Shown here: piece by piece, positions 14,502 through 22,626 of the stretch | Position numbering within the stretch: position 1 is the stretch's first letter | How the letters are laid out: the number at the start of each line of letters is the position of its first letter | Origin: Pseudomonadota bacterium | GTDB taxonomy: Bacteria; Desulfobacterota; Desulfovibrionia; Desulfovibrionales; Desulfovibrionaceae | DNA length: 29,462 nucleotides | Direction of reading: 5' to 3' | Assembly (NCBI GenBank): GCA_023438245.1 | Contig: JAEXRD010000027.1 | Span: forward strand, 1-29,462 | Made by a program: the position numbers and the translations under genes | Notes under the pieces: model-generated | Database searches by the model: none | Seen by the model: only the letters and a program-made list of their open reading frames with translations | Told to the model about the DNA's origin: nothing

Positions 14502-14622
14502 AGAGAGGAATTTTGTTCCCAGGCAAGGAAGAAGGCGGCTTGGGGACGGGGAGAGTACTCTTCGGTACAGCCCCGGCCCCAAGCCGCCTTCTGACGATGC
14601 CCAGGGGGCAAAAGGCGCTCTT
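14502..14622 (+). repeat. Structured palindromic repeat, copy 3
   Basis: Third copy, same orientation, 21 bases beyond the nuoN stop. The outer arms are TTTTGTTCCCAGG (14511-14523) and CCAGGGGGCAAAA (14601-14613). The inner stem is a perfect 14 bp, AAGGCGGCTTGGGG with CCCCAAGCCGCCTT. Relative to copy 1, a T-A pair was added and the basal G-C became A-T, with both arms changed. CGGGG/CCCCG and GTAC/GTAC follow, with apical loop TCTTCG. Unlike copies 1 and 2, no plus-strand gene lies upstream. With the hairpin at 14449 and the promoter at 14401, it accounts for nearly all of the 255-base gap. Confidence 0.85.
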
Positions 14623-14634
14623 GGGCGACGGCTC

Positions 14635-16059
14635 CTACGGGAGAAGCTGCTTGCCCGCGATGACCGCGAACTCGAACACGCGGCCCGGCACCATGCCCAG
14701 CACCAGCACAACGGCGGCCAGCATGCCCGCGCCGCAGACGCTGAAGGCGCTGGAATCGGGCACCGGCGGGTTCTCGCTGTCGTCGTGGGTGTAGGCGTGG
14801 CGCACCAGGCTCAGGTAGTAGTAGATGGCGATGGCGCTGTTGAGCACCAGGGTGATGACCAGCCAGTTGTAGCCGTGGTCCCAGGCGCTGGCGATGAGGA
14901 AGAACTTGCCCATGAAGCCCATGGTGGGCGGCAGGCCGACCAGGGCGAAGGCCCCCACGCCCAGGGCGAAGGCCAGGGCCGGGGAGCGCTTGTACAGGCC
15001 GTTCAGGTCGTCGAGCTGGAGGTTGCGGCCGTCACTGGCCACGCGGCTGACCACCCAGAAGCAGAGCAGGTTCATGGCCACGTAGGCCAGGGCGTAGAAG
15101 GCCGCGGCGGACAGGCCCATGGCCGTGCCGGAAACCAGGCCCACCATGATGTAGCCCGCGTGCGCCACGGAGGAGAAGCCCAGGATGCGCTTCACGTCCT
15201 TCTGGGCCAGGGCGCAGAGGTTGCCGAAGGTCATGGACAGCGCGCCCAGCACGGCCAGCAGCGTGGTGATCTCCAGGCCGGGCTTGAACAGCGCGGCCAG
15301 ACGCACCAGCACCACCACAGCGCCCAGCTTGGGCAGGGTGGCCACGAATCCGGCGGTCTCGTTGCTCGCGCCCTCGTACACGTCCGGGCACCAGAAGTGG
15401 AAGGGGAACAGGGCCAGCTTGAAGAACATGCCGCCCAGGAACATGGTCATGCCCACCACAGCCATGGGCTGGGCGTCCCAGCTCCAGTTCATCTTGGCCA
15501 GCTGCGCGATGTAGCTGCTGTGCTGGCTGGCCAGGATGTAGGAGAAACCGTACAGCGCCATGGCCGTGGCCACCGCGCCGAAGAGGATGTACTTGATGCC
15601 CGCCTCGGCGGCGCCCTTGTCGTTATTGCGCAGGGGGATGACCGCGTACAGGCTGTAGGAGGAGATCTCCAGGGCCATGTAGATGGTGATGAGCTCCACC
15701 GCGCTGGACAGGATCATCAGGCCCCAGGCCGAGAAGGCCAGGAACATGAAGTAGTCCGGGCGCTTGCGCTCCTCAAGCGAGGGCTGCCGGGCGGCGTTGA
15801 GCACCGCCACGTAGAACCCGGCGGCGATGGCCAGCTTGAAGAACTGCGAGAGCGCGTCGATCTTGTAGGCATCGGCGAAGAGCAGGCCGCTCTGGCCGAA
15901 GCTGACGATGTTCACGAACACGCCGAAGCCCGCGAAGAAGGGCAGCCAGCGCTCCGCCGGGGCGGGCTCCGTGCCGTCGCCCAGGCTCTGGCAGAACAGC
16001 GCCACCACCAGCAGAAGCTGGTAGATTTCCGGGACAATCAGGATGGGGTTGAACTCCAC
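14635..16059 (-). CDS. nuoN: Complex I subunit N (antiporter-like)
   Basis: Membrane-arm proton-pumping subunit of the Nuo-like complex, 474 residues with about 14 helices. The conserved TM5 glutamate (IYMALEISSYSLYAV) and TM7 lysine (FFKLALFPFHFWCPDVYEGA) are present, as is DVKRILGFSSVAHAGY in the second half. I place the start at the GTG at 16059, eight bases after GGGAG. A GTG at 16068 would abut the ribosome-binding site and add three residues. Its start lies 12 bases after the nuoM stop. It is the last gene of the nuo operon and is followed by repeat copy 3. Confidence 0.93.
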   Translation of the reverse strand: MEFNPILIVPEIYQLLLVVALFCQSLGDGTEPAPAERWLPFFAGFGVFVNIVSFGQSGLLFADAYKIDALSQFFKLAIAAGFYVAVLNAARQPSLEERKRPDYFMFLAFSAWGLMILSSAVELITIYMALEISSYSLYAVIPLRNNDKGAAEAGIKYILFGAVATAMALYGFSYILASQHSSYIAQLAKMNWSWDAQPMAVVGMTMFLGGMFFKLALFPFHFWCPDVYEGASNETAGFVATLPKLGAVVVLVRLAALFKPGLEITTLLAVLGALSMTFGNLCALAQKDVKRILGFSSVAHAGYIMVGLVSGTAMGLSAAAFYALAYVAMNLLCFWVVSRVASDGRNLQLDDLNGLYKRSPALAFALGVGAFALVGLPPTMGFMGKFFLIASAWDHGYNWLVITLVLNSAIAIYYYLSLVRHAYTHDDSENPPVPDSSAFSVCGAGMLAAVVLVLGMVPGRVFEFAVIAGKQLLP

Positions 16060-16071
16060 GGCTGTCACTCC

Positions 16072-17679
16072 CTATTGGTTGGCCGGTTCGGCGGGCTTGG
16101 CCCCTTCGGGCGCGTGGGCATTTTCTGCGGCGGGGGCGGCTTCCTCAGCGGAGGGCGCGGCGGCCTCGGCCACCACCACCTTGGCGGGCATGACGGCCAC
16201 GCCCGTGGCGGGCAGGGTCATCTTGCTGCGCTCGGCGTAGTCCACCACCAGCTTCTCCACGCTCGGATCAATGAGATCGAAGAACAGCTTGGGGGCCAGG
16301 CCGATGTAGAACACGAACAGCGCCGGGACGAGCAGGTACACCCACTCCCGCGTGTTCAGGTCCTTCCAGTTCTTGGCCGTGCCGGGCCTGCCCCAGGCCA
16401 TCTTGAGCGACACGCGGAACATGTAGGCCGCGCCAAGCAGGGCGCCGGGCACCAGCAGCGCGCCCACCACGTAGCTCTTCTGGAAGGCGCCGGTGAACAC
16501 CAGCATCTCGCCCACGAACCCGTTGGTGCCGGGGAAGCCGAAGCTGGCCAGGGCGTACAGGCCCCAGAAGCCCATGTAGGCGGGCATGTACTTGCCCATG
16601 CCCATGTTGTCCTCGATGGCGCGGCTGTGGCTGCGCTCGTACACCGCGCCGATCATCATGAACAGCGCGCCGGTGATGATGCCGTGGTTGAGCATCTGGA
16701 AGATGGCGCCCTCGACCCCGCGGATGTTGAACAGGAAGATGCCCAGGGTGACGAAGCCCATGTGCCCCACCGAGGAGTAGGCCACCAGCTTCTTGATGTC
16801 CGACTGGCCCAGCGCGATGGCCCCGCCGTACAGGATGCTGGCCACCGAGATGGCGATCATCATGGGCGCGAAGTACTCGCTGGCGGCCGGGGTCAGCGGC
16901 AGGCAGAAGCGCAGGAACCCGTAGGTGCCCATCTTGAGCAGCACCGCGGCCAGGATGACCGATCCGGCGCTGGGCGCCTGCACGTGCGCCGCGGGAAGCC
17001 AGGTGTGGAACGGGAACATGGGCACCTTGATGGCGAACGCCAGGGCCATGGCCAGGAAGCACCAGAACTGGAAGGTGAAGCTGAAGTTCATCCCCATCAG
17101 GTCCGGAATGGCGAAGGTGCCGCCGGTGATGCGGAAGGCCACGATGGCGGCCAGGAGCAGCGTGCTGCCCGCCAGGGTGAACAGGAAGAACTTCAGCGAG
17201 GCGTACCGTCGCTGGTCGCCGCCCCAGACCGCGATGAGCAGGTACATGGGGATGAGCATGGCCTCCCAGAACACATAGAACAGCACCAGGTCCATGGCCG
17301 AGAACACGCCCACGCAGGCGCTGGTCATGAACAGCAGGCAGAAGTGGAACTCCTTCACCCGCTTGCTGATGTAGGTCCAGGAACACATGACGCACAGCGG
17401 CAGGATGAACAGGCTCAGCATGACCATGAGGTAGCTGATGCCGTCGATGGCGAGGTAGTACTGGAGGCCCCACTGGGGCACCCAGGACAGCTTCTCCACG
17501 AACTGCCAGTCTGCGTTCATTTTAAAGGTGAACAGGGGAATGCCGATGACCAGCTCCAGGATGGACGCGCCGAAGGTGTAGGCGCGCGCAACCTGCGGGC
17601 TTTTTATGAGGAAAAGCCCAGCGGCCGCCACAAGCGGGAACGCGATGAGTGCTGAAAGGACCGGGTATCCGTATTCCAA
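16072..17679 (-). CDS. nuoM: Complex I subunit M (antiporter-like)
   Basis: Membrane-arm proton-pumping subunit, 535 residues. Pumping residues are intact: Glu139 (FYVFWEAMLIPMYL), Lys218 (AFAIKVPMFPFHTWLP), Lys249 (AAVLLKMGTYGF) and the distal glutamate in GTNGFVGEMLVF. The start codon is TTG at 17679, with GGAG eight bases upstream. No ATG or GTG gives the full first helix, so TTG is the best choice. The last ~45 residues are an Ala/Glu/Pro-rich soluble tail (VVVAEAAAPSAEEAAPAAEN) that ordinary NuoM lacks. It lies between the NuoL-like gene (28-base gap) and nuoN. Confidence 0.93.
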   Translation of the reverse strand: MEYGYPVLSALIAFPLVAAAGLFLIKSPQVARAYTFGASILELVIGIPLFTFKMNADWQFVEKLSWVPQWGLQYYLAIDGISYLMVMLSLFILPLCVMCSWTYISKRVKEFHFCLLFMTSACVGVFSAMDLVLFYVFWEAMLIPMYLLIAVWGGDQRRYASLKFFLFTLAGSTLLLAAIVAFRITGGTFAIPDLMGMNFSFTFQFWCFLAMALAFAIKVPMFPFHTWLPAAHVQAPSAGSVILAAVLLKMGTYGFLRFCLPLTPAASEYFAPMMIAISVASILYGGAIALGQSDIKKLVAYSSVGHMGFVTLGIFLFNIRGVEGAIFQMLNHGIITGALFMMIGAVYERSHSRAIEDNMGMGKYMPAYMGFWGLYALASFGFPGTNGFVGEMLVFTGAFQKSYVVGALLVPGALLGAAYMFRVSLKMAWGRPGTAKNWKDLNTREWVYLLVPALFVFYIGLAPKLFFDLIDPSVEKLVVDYAERSKMTLPATGVAVMPAKVVVAEAAAPSAEEAAPAAENAHAPEGAKPAEPANQ

Positions 17680-17707
17680 GGCTCGCTCTCCGTCTCTTTT
17701 GTGCGGG

Positions 17708-19492
17708 TTAGGCCAGGTACCAGACAGCGGCGAACACGACCAGGGCCAGGGCCGCGGCGGCAGCCAGGTAGTCCTGGAGCCTGCCGGTCTGCGCCTTGGC
17801 GCCGATCACGCCGATGTTGCGTACCGTATACGCCGAGCCATCCACCACGGTGTCGATTCCCTTGGTGTCGAACCAGACAGTGCCCCGGGCCAGGCTGATC
17901 AGGCCGCGCAGGCCCGCGGCGCGGTAGGCCTCGGTCCAGCGGTCGTCGATCCAGGCAAGGGGCCAGGAGACCAGGGCCAGCGCGCCCCGGCCGATGAGCC
18001 GGTAGAAGTAGTCCAGATCCAGGTTGGTCTTGGCGTGCGGGGTGATGATTTCCCGCGTGATGTAGAACGCCAGGCCGGAGAAGCCGAGCAGCATGAGCGC
18101 CTGCAGCACGTGGTACGCGCCCCAGGGGTGGTAGGCTTCTTCCATCTCGAAGGGCAGGTAGCGGTAGAGCATGTCCGGGTACAGGCCCTGGGCGATGCAG
18201 AGCACCGCGCCCATGGCCATGGCCCAGTACATGTTCGCCGGGATGGGCTTGATCTCAATCGTGTCATTGGCCGGCTTGGCCCAGAAGGCGAAGTACGGCA
18301 GCTTGATGCCCACAGAGAGGAACGTACCGACGGCGGCCACCTCCATGCCGATGGCCAGCCAGGTGCGGTGGGCCTCCGCCGCGCCCGCGATGGTCATGGT
18401 CTTGGAGATGAAGCCGTTGAACAGCGGCATGCCCGAGATGGACAGGGCCGCCACCATGTACAGGGCCATGACCCAGGGCATGCGGTGCACCAGGCCGCCC
18501 AGCTTGTCCAGCTTGGTGGTGCCCACGGCGTAGAGCAGGCAGCCCGTGCCCATGAACAAGAGACCCTTGTACAGGATGTGCGCGTAGGCGTGGGCCGCCG
18601 CGCCGTTGAGCGTCATTGCGGTGCCGATGCCGATGCCGGCCACCATGTATCCGACCTGGGAGACGATGTGGTAGGACAGGATGCGCCGGGCGTTGTTCTC
18701 GATGCACGCGTAGAGCACGCCGTAGACGCACATCACCGTTCCGGCGATGGCCAGGGCCTCCACTCCGGCGAAGCCGCGCATGAGCACGTACACCGCCGTC
18801 TTGGTGGTGAAGGCGCACATGAACACCGAGCCGGTGACGGAGCCCTCGGGGTAGGCGTCGGGCAGCCAGGCGTGGAAGGGAACCACCGCCGCGTTGACGC
18901 AGAAGCCCAGCAGGATCATCCAGTCGTAGGCCATCATGTGGGCCGGGTCCGCCGCCGTGAAGGCGAAGGTGCCCAGGGCCTTGTAGCGCATGAGCAGGCC
19001 GATCAAGAGGAACAGGCCGCCGATGGTGTGGTACAGGAAGTAGCGGAAGCCCGCCTTGGTGCTGATGGGATTGCGCGCCGTCCAGATGAGGAAGGTGCTG
19101 CCGATGCTCATCAGCTCCCAGAAGATGAACAGGGTCAGCAGGTCGCCCGCGAAGGTGCAGCCGAAGGCCCCGCCCACGTACACGCTGGCCATGATGTGGG
19201 CCAGCTTGTCCTCCACGTGCATGGCGTAGACCATGCCGATGAGGCTCATGACGGCGAAGACCTGGGCGAACACCAGGGAGAGCTTGTCCACCTTGGCCAG
19301 CATCAGGGTCTGGCCCAGGTAGTTCAGCTCGCCGTAGTTGCCGGGCGCCACCGTCATGACGCTCCAGATGGCGATGATGGGCGGCACCAGCAGCAGCCAT
19401 TTCCAGGCCTTGCCCGGAATGAACGGCAGCACCAGCGCCAGGGCGTAGAAGCCCAGGGTGGGGTGGACGAAGAGGCTAGCTGTTGCGCTCAT
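17708..19492 (-). CDS. NuoL-like antiporter subunit
   Basis: Antiporter-like membrane subunit of 594 residues at the nuoL position. The core is of the Mrp antiporter D/hydrogenase type: Glu126 (FIFWELMSIGSTFL), PFHAWLPDAYPEGSVTGSVF, Lys231 (FTTKTAVYVLMRGF) and ARRILSYHIVSQVGYM. Where NuoL and NuoM have a TM7 lysine before PFHxWLP, this protein has Asn200 (GFCVNAAVVPFH). The C-terminal ~100 residues contain FDTKGIDTVVDGSAYTVRNI and AQTGRLQDYL, as in the lateral-helix end of NuoL, so it probably fills the NuoL place. It overlaps the 86-residue gene by 17 bases. Confidence 0.88.
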   Translation of the reverse strand: MSATASLFVHPTLGFYALALVLPFIPGKAWKWLLLVPPIIAIWSVMTVAPGNYGELNYLGQTLMLAKVDKLSLVFAQVFAVMSLIGMVYAMHVEDKLAHIMASVYVGGAFGCTFAGDLLTLFIFWELMSIGSTFLIWTARNPISTKAGFRYFLYHTIGGLFLLIGLLMRYKALGTFAFTAADPAHMMAYDWMILLGFCVNAAVVPFHAWLPDAYPEGSVTGSVFMCAFTTKTAVYVLMRGFAGVEALAIAGTVMCVYGVLYACIENNARRILSYHIVSQVGYMVAGIGIGTAMTLNGAAAHAYAHILYKGLLFMGTGCLLYAVGTTKLDKLGGLVHRMPWVMALYMVAALSISGMPLFNGFISKTMTIAGAAEAHRTWLAIGMEVAAVGTFLSVGIKLPYFAFWAKPANDTIEIKPIPANMYWAMAMGAVLCIAQGLYPDMLYRYLPFEMEEAYHPWGAYHVLQALMLLGFSGLAFYITREIITPHAKTNLDLDYFYRLIGRGALALVSWPLAWIDDRWTEAYRAAGLRGLISLARGTVWFDTKGIDTVVDGSAYTVRNIGVIGAKAQTGRLQDYLAAAAALALVVFAAVWYLA

Positions 19493-19736
19493 AGTAGTCG
19501 TCTCCGCGGCTGATCATGGGCTGCACGATCTTTTTCATCACGATCACCAGGGCCAGGCCCACGATGAGGCCGAAGGCGGGCCAGAAGCCGGGGTAGGCGT
19601 CGAGCACGAACTCCGGCACGTGGGGGCGAAGGAACACGTTGGCCGCCACCAGGCCCGCCAATCCCAGGAACCACAGCACGCCGACGAGGCACCTGTTGTC
19701 CCTGAGGGCTTGCATCAACATTCCGAACAGACTCAT
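19476..19736 (-). CDS. 86-residue two-helix membrane protein in the nuo operon
   Basis: Small protein with two hydrophobic segments (about 18-35, GVLWFLGLAGLVAANVFL; and 48-65, FWPAFGLIVGLALVIVMKKI) joined by RPHVPEFVLDAYPG. The C-terminus SRGDDYYERNS is hydrophilic. It lies between the MrpD-like gene (10-base gap) and the NuoL-like gene (17-base overlap), so it is translated with them and is probably a membrane-arm accessory subunit. It is not NuoK- or MrpC-like, and I do not recognise the family. The start at 19736 has a G-rich leader; an in-frame start 36 bases upstream lies inside the end of the MrpD-like gene. Confidence 0.7.
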   Translation of the reverse strand: MSLFGMLMQALRDNRCLVGVLWFLGLAGLVAANVFLRPHVPEFVLDAYPGFWPAFGLIVGLALVIVMKKIVQPMISRGDDYYERNS

Positions 19737-19746
19737 ATCAGCCCCC

Positions 19747-21246
19747 CTAGAACTTGCCGAAGATGCGGACAAAGTCCATGAACAGCGCCGGGTACAGGCC
19801 CAGGATCACGGAGATCGCTCCCGTGGTGCACAGCGGGATGACCATGGTCAGCGGCGCTTCCTTGTAGTGATGGAAGTGGTCGTCCTCGGGCCGGGGCGGC
19901 TTGAAGAACGCCCGGTAGATCACCGGCACGAAGTAGCCGGCGTTCAGCACCGTGGACATCATGAAGGCCAGGAAAATGATGAGCTGCCCGGCCTGCAGCG
20001 CGCCGTTGACGATGTACCATTTGGACACGAAGCCGCACACCGGCGGCATGCCGATCATGGACAGCGCGCCGATGGCGAACGCCCCGAAGGTCCAGGGCAT
20101 CTTGCGGCCCAGGCCGTCCATCAGGCTGATCTTCTTCAGGTGGGTGGCCACGTAGATGGCTCCTGCCGCGAAGAACAGCGTGATCTTGGAGAAGGCGTGG
20201 TGGGCGATGTGGGCCATGCCGCCCTGTACCGCCATGGGGGTGAGCAGGGCCACGCCGCAGACGACGTAGCTGAGCTGCGCCACAGTGGAGTAGGCCAGCC
20301 GCGCCTTCAGGTCGTCCTTGGTCAGCGCGATGAAGCTGGCCGCGGTGAGCGTGAAGGCCGCCACCGCCGCCGTGGGGATGCCCAGGCCCAGCTGGTGCAT
20401 CACGTCCACGCCGAAGCCGGAGAGGATGATGCGGCAGACGCAGAACACGCCCGCCTTCACAACCGCCACCGCGTGCAGCAGGGCGGAGACCGGCGTGGGC
20501 GCGACCATGGCCGAGGGCAGCCAGTTGTGGAAGGGCATGAGCGCGGCCTTGCCGATGCCCGCGATGTACAGCACGTAGGTGACGGAGACGGCGATGGGGT
20601 GCTTGGCGACCACCTCGGGCGGGAACATGCCGGTGACCACGTTGCCCAGGGCGAAGTCCAGGTGGCCCAAGAGCACGTAGGTCATGACCATGGCGGGCAG
20701 CAGGAAGAGCTTGCTGGTGCCCATGAGGTAGACGATGTACTTGCGCGCGCCGGTGAAGGCCTCGTCGTCCTGGTGGTGGGCCACCAGCGGGTACGTGAAC
20801 ACGGTGATGACCTCGTAGAAGAGGTAGAGCGTGAACACGTTGGCCGAGAGGGCCACGCCCTCCGCGCCGAAGATGGCCACCGCGAAGCAGACGTAGTAGC
20901 GGGTCTGCGCGTGCTCATCGAGGCTTCTCATGTAGCCGATGTTGTAGCTGGTGGCGAACATCCACAGGAAGCTCGCGACCAGGCCGAAGATCAGGGACAG
21001 TCCGTCGGCCATGAAGGTGACGGTGATGCCCGGCATGATGGTGAACAGGGTGTATTTCCAGATGTTGCCCGCCAGCACCGCGGGGGCCATGGACAGAACC
21101 GACGCGAAGGTGAGCCCGCCCGCGATGAACGAAACGGCCTCGCGCCTGTTGATGTTGGCCCTGTTGAGCCAGATGAACAGCGGCGCGAGAAGCGTGATTG
21201 CGATGGGCAGGAGCACTCTTGTGCTTTCGATGATCCCGGTGGTCAT
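19747..21246 (-). CDS. MrpD-like antiporter subunit
   Basis: Additional proton- or sodium-translocating subunit, 499 residues and about 14 helices, similar to MrpD/NuoL-type proteins. Pumping residues are present: Glu145 (LYLFYEVITVFTYPLV), Lys233 (AGIGKAALMPFHNWLPSAM) and Lys264 (AVAVVKAGVFCVCR). KARLAYSTVAQLSYVVCG follows in the second half. It lacks the NuoL lateral helix, ending at MDFVRIFGKF. It starts 3 bases after the nuoK stop. With the NuoL-like, NuoM and NuoN subunits it gives four antiporter-like proteins in the operon, one more than the usual three. Confidence 0.88.
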   Translation of the reverse strand: MTTGIIESTRVLLPIAITLLAPLFIWLNRANINRREAVSFIAGGLTFASVLSMAPAVLAGNIWKYTLFTIMPGITVTFMADGLSLIFGLVASFLWMFATSYNIGYMRSLDEHAQTRYYVCFAVAIFGAEGVALSANVFTLYLFYEVITVFTYPLVAHHQDDEAFTGARKYIVYLMGTSKLFLLPAMVMTYVLLGHLDFALGNVVTGMFPPEVVAKHPIAVSVTYVLYIAGIGKAALMPFHNWLPSAMVAPTPVSALLHAVAVVKAGVFCVCRIILSGFGVDVMHQLGLGIPTAAVAAFTLTAASFIALTKDDLKARLAYSTVAQLSYVVCGVALLTPMAVQGGMAHIAHHAFSKITLFFAAGAIYVATHLKKISLMDGLGRKMPWTFGAFAIGALSMIGMPPVCGFVSKWYIVNGALQAGQLIIFLAFMMSTVLNAGYFVPVIYRAFFKPPRPEDDHFHHYKEAPLTMVIPLCTTGAISVILGLYPALFMDFVRIFGKF

Positions 21247-21249
21247 GGC

Positions 21250-21558
21250 TTAACCCCTGAGCGTGGAAACGTCGCTGGTTTTGGTGCTGCCGAAGCGCCT
21301 GGCCACCACAACGATGATGGCCAACACCAGGGTCGCCTCAGCCGCCGCAAGGCCCATGACGAAGAGCGTGCCCAGCTGGCCCAGCATGGCATTGGCCGGG
21401 GTGAGCTGGCTGGCCGCCACGATGGACAGGCCCGCTCCGTTGAGCATGAGCTCCACGCTGATGAGCATGCCCACCAGCGTCTTGCGGTGGGTGATGCCGA
21501 ACAGCCCCGCCAGAAGCAGGATCAGGGCCACCAGCTGGTACATGACGAGATGGCTCAT
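21250..21558 (-). CDS. nuoK: Complex I subunit K
   Basis: Small three-helix membrane subunit, 102 residues, of the proton channel next to NuoJ. It has the family pattern LVGMLISVELMLNGAGLSIV with a conserved membrane glutamate in the second helix. The third helix contains AAAEATLVLAIIVVVARRF with the second membrane glutamate. The ATG overlaps the nuoJ TGA by four bases (ATGA). Length matches the family (about 100). Confidence 0.95.
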   Translation of the reverse strand: MSHLVMYQLVALILLLAGLFGITHRKTLVGMLISVELMLNGAGLSIVAASQLTPANAMLGQLGTLFVMGLAAAEATLVLAIIVVVARRFGSTKTSDVSTLRG

Positions 21559-22064
21559 TTGCCGACCCTCCTCTCCCAGGCCAGGAGCACGGCTCCGGCC
21601 ATGGCCACAAGCAGCACCACCGAGATCAGCTCGAAGGCCAGGGCGTACGGCCCGAGCAGGCCCGCGCCCAGCTTCTCGATGGCGACCTCCACCGGGATGC
21701 CCGTGGTGGGCAGCGGCTTGGTCATGATGATGTACGCCAGCACGGCCCCGGGAACCAGCACGGCCAGCAGCGCGAGCACGTTCTGGCGCATGGGCGCGCC
21801 CTCGGCCTCGTCGCCGCCCGCGTCGGCCCGGGTGAGCATGATGGCGAAGAAGATGAGCACGCACACCGCGCCCACGTAGATGAGGATCTGCATCAGCGCC
21901 ATGAACTGGGCATTGAGCAGCATGTACATGCCCGCCACGCCAAGCAGTGTGGCGATGAGCCCGACCATTGCCCGGACCAGGCTCTTGGCGCTCACTGCCA
22001 GGACGCTGCCGCCCAGGATGATGAGCGTGTACAGCCCGAATGCGATTTTCGCCATGTCTTCCAT
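21555..22064 (-). CDS. nuoJ: Complex I subunit J
   Basis: Membrane subunit with five helices, 169 residues, at the hinge of the membrane arm. Family features are AKSLVRAMVGLIATLLGVAG, LNAQFMALMQILIYVGAVCV with the TM3 pi-bulge region, and IFFAIMLTR. The start ATG at 22064 follows GAGG in the end of nuoI; an ATG three codons later is the alternative. It lies 3 bases after nuoI and is coupled to nuoK. Confidence 0.94.
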   Translation of the reverse strand: MEDMAKIAFGLYTLIILGGSVLAVSAKSLVRAMVGLIATLLGVAGMYMLLNAQFMALMQILIYVGAVCVLIFFAIMLTRADAGGDEAEGAPMRQNVLALLAVLVPGAVLAYIIMTKPLPTTGIPVEVAIEKLGAGLLGPYALAFELISVVLLVAMAGAVLLAWERRVGK

Positions 22065-22067
22065 GCG

Positions 22068-22625
22068 TTACGCCTCACTCTTTTCGGTTGCGGGCGGCTC
22101 GAACTCGGTCTTGGGCGAATGGTCCGCGCGCTTCTGCATCTCCGCCACCAGGTCGAAGAGGAAATCATTGCGCTCATACCCGGCCAGGTACACGTTGCGC
22201 GAGAACCGCAGCGCCCCGGCGGGGCAGTTCTCCATGCAGGTGCCGCACAGGCTGCACAGGGTGAAGTCGTAGATGAACTTCTCCGGGTCCTTGGGCGTCT
22301 TGTCCTTGACCTTCTCGCCGCGCTCCTTGGCCTCGGCGGCGGCTTTCTCCTCCTCGGGCGTGGGCTTGGGGGCCTTGCGCTTCACCACCGTCAGGCAGTT
22401 CGACGGGCAGGCCATGGCGCACATGCCGCAGGAGATGCACTTGGGCTTGAAGGGGTCCTTGGAGCCCACGAGCTCCAGGTGGCCCTTGTAGGTGTCCAGG
22501 TTGTCCACCTCTTTCCAGGGGTAGCGCACCGTCACCTGGGGCTCCAGGAAGTAGCGCTTGGTGACCTTCAGGCCCACCATGAGGCTCCACAGGTCGGAAA
22601 CGGTCTTCATGGCTTCTTTGAACAT
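22068..22625 (-). CDS. nuoI: Complex I subunit I, 2x[4Fe-4S], with insertion
   Basis: Peripheral electron-transfer subunit, 185 residues, carrying clusters N6a and N6b. Cys 63, 66, 69, 73 (CISCGMCAMACP) and Cys 124, 127, 130, 134 (CSLCGTCMENCP) form two standard motifs. Between them, residues about 84-116 form a Lys/Glu-rich insertion (EEEKAAAEAKERGEKVKDKT) that makes the spacing much wider than in ordinary NuoI. Such an insert could form a docking surface for an electron donor in a complex lacking NuoEFG; that is inference. The start is immediately after the nuoH stop in transcription order. The C-terminus is Glu/Pro-rich. Confidence 0.93.
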   Translation of the reverse strand: MFKEAMKTVSDLWSLMVGLKVTKRYFLEPQVTVRYPWKEVDNLDTYKGHLELVGSKDPFKPKCISCGMCAMACPSNCLTVVKRKAPKPTPEEEKAAAEAKERGEKVKDKTPKDPEKFIYDFTLCSLCGTCMENCPAGALRFSRNVYLAGYERNDFLFDLVAEMQKRADHSPKTEFEPPATEKSEA

Positions 22626-22626
22626 A

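Noticed and set aside
13723..17655. A plus-strand open frame of 1310 codons opposite nuoM, nuoN and the HsdR-N-like gene.
   Set aside because: It runs antisense to clear genes, is full of His, Gly, Gln and Ala, and has no domain. It is a high-GC shadow.
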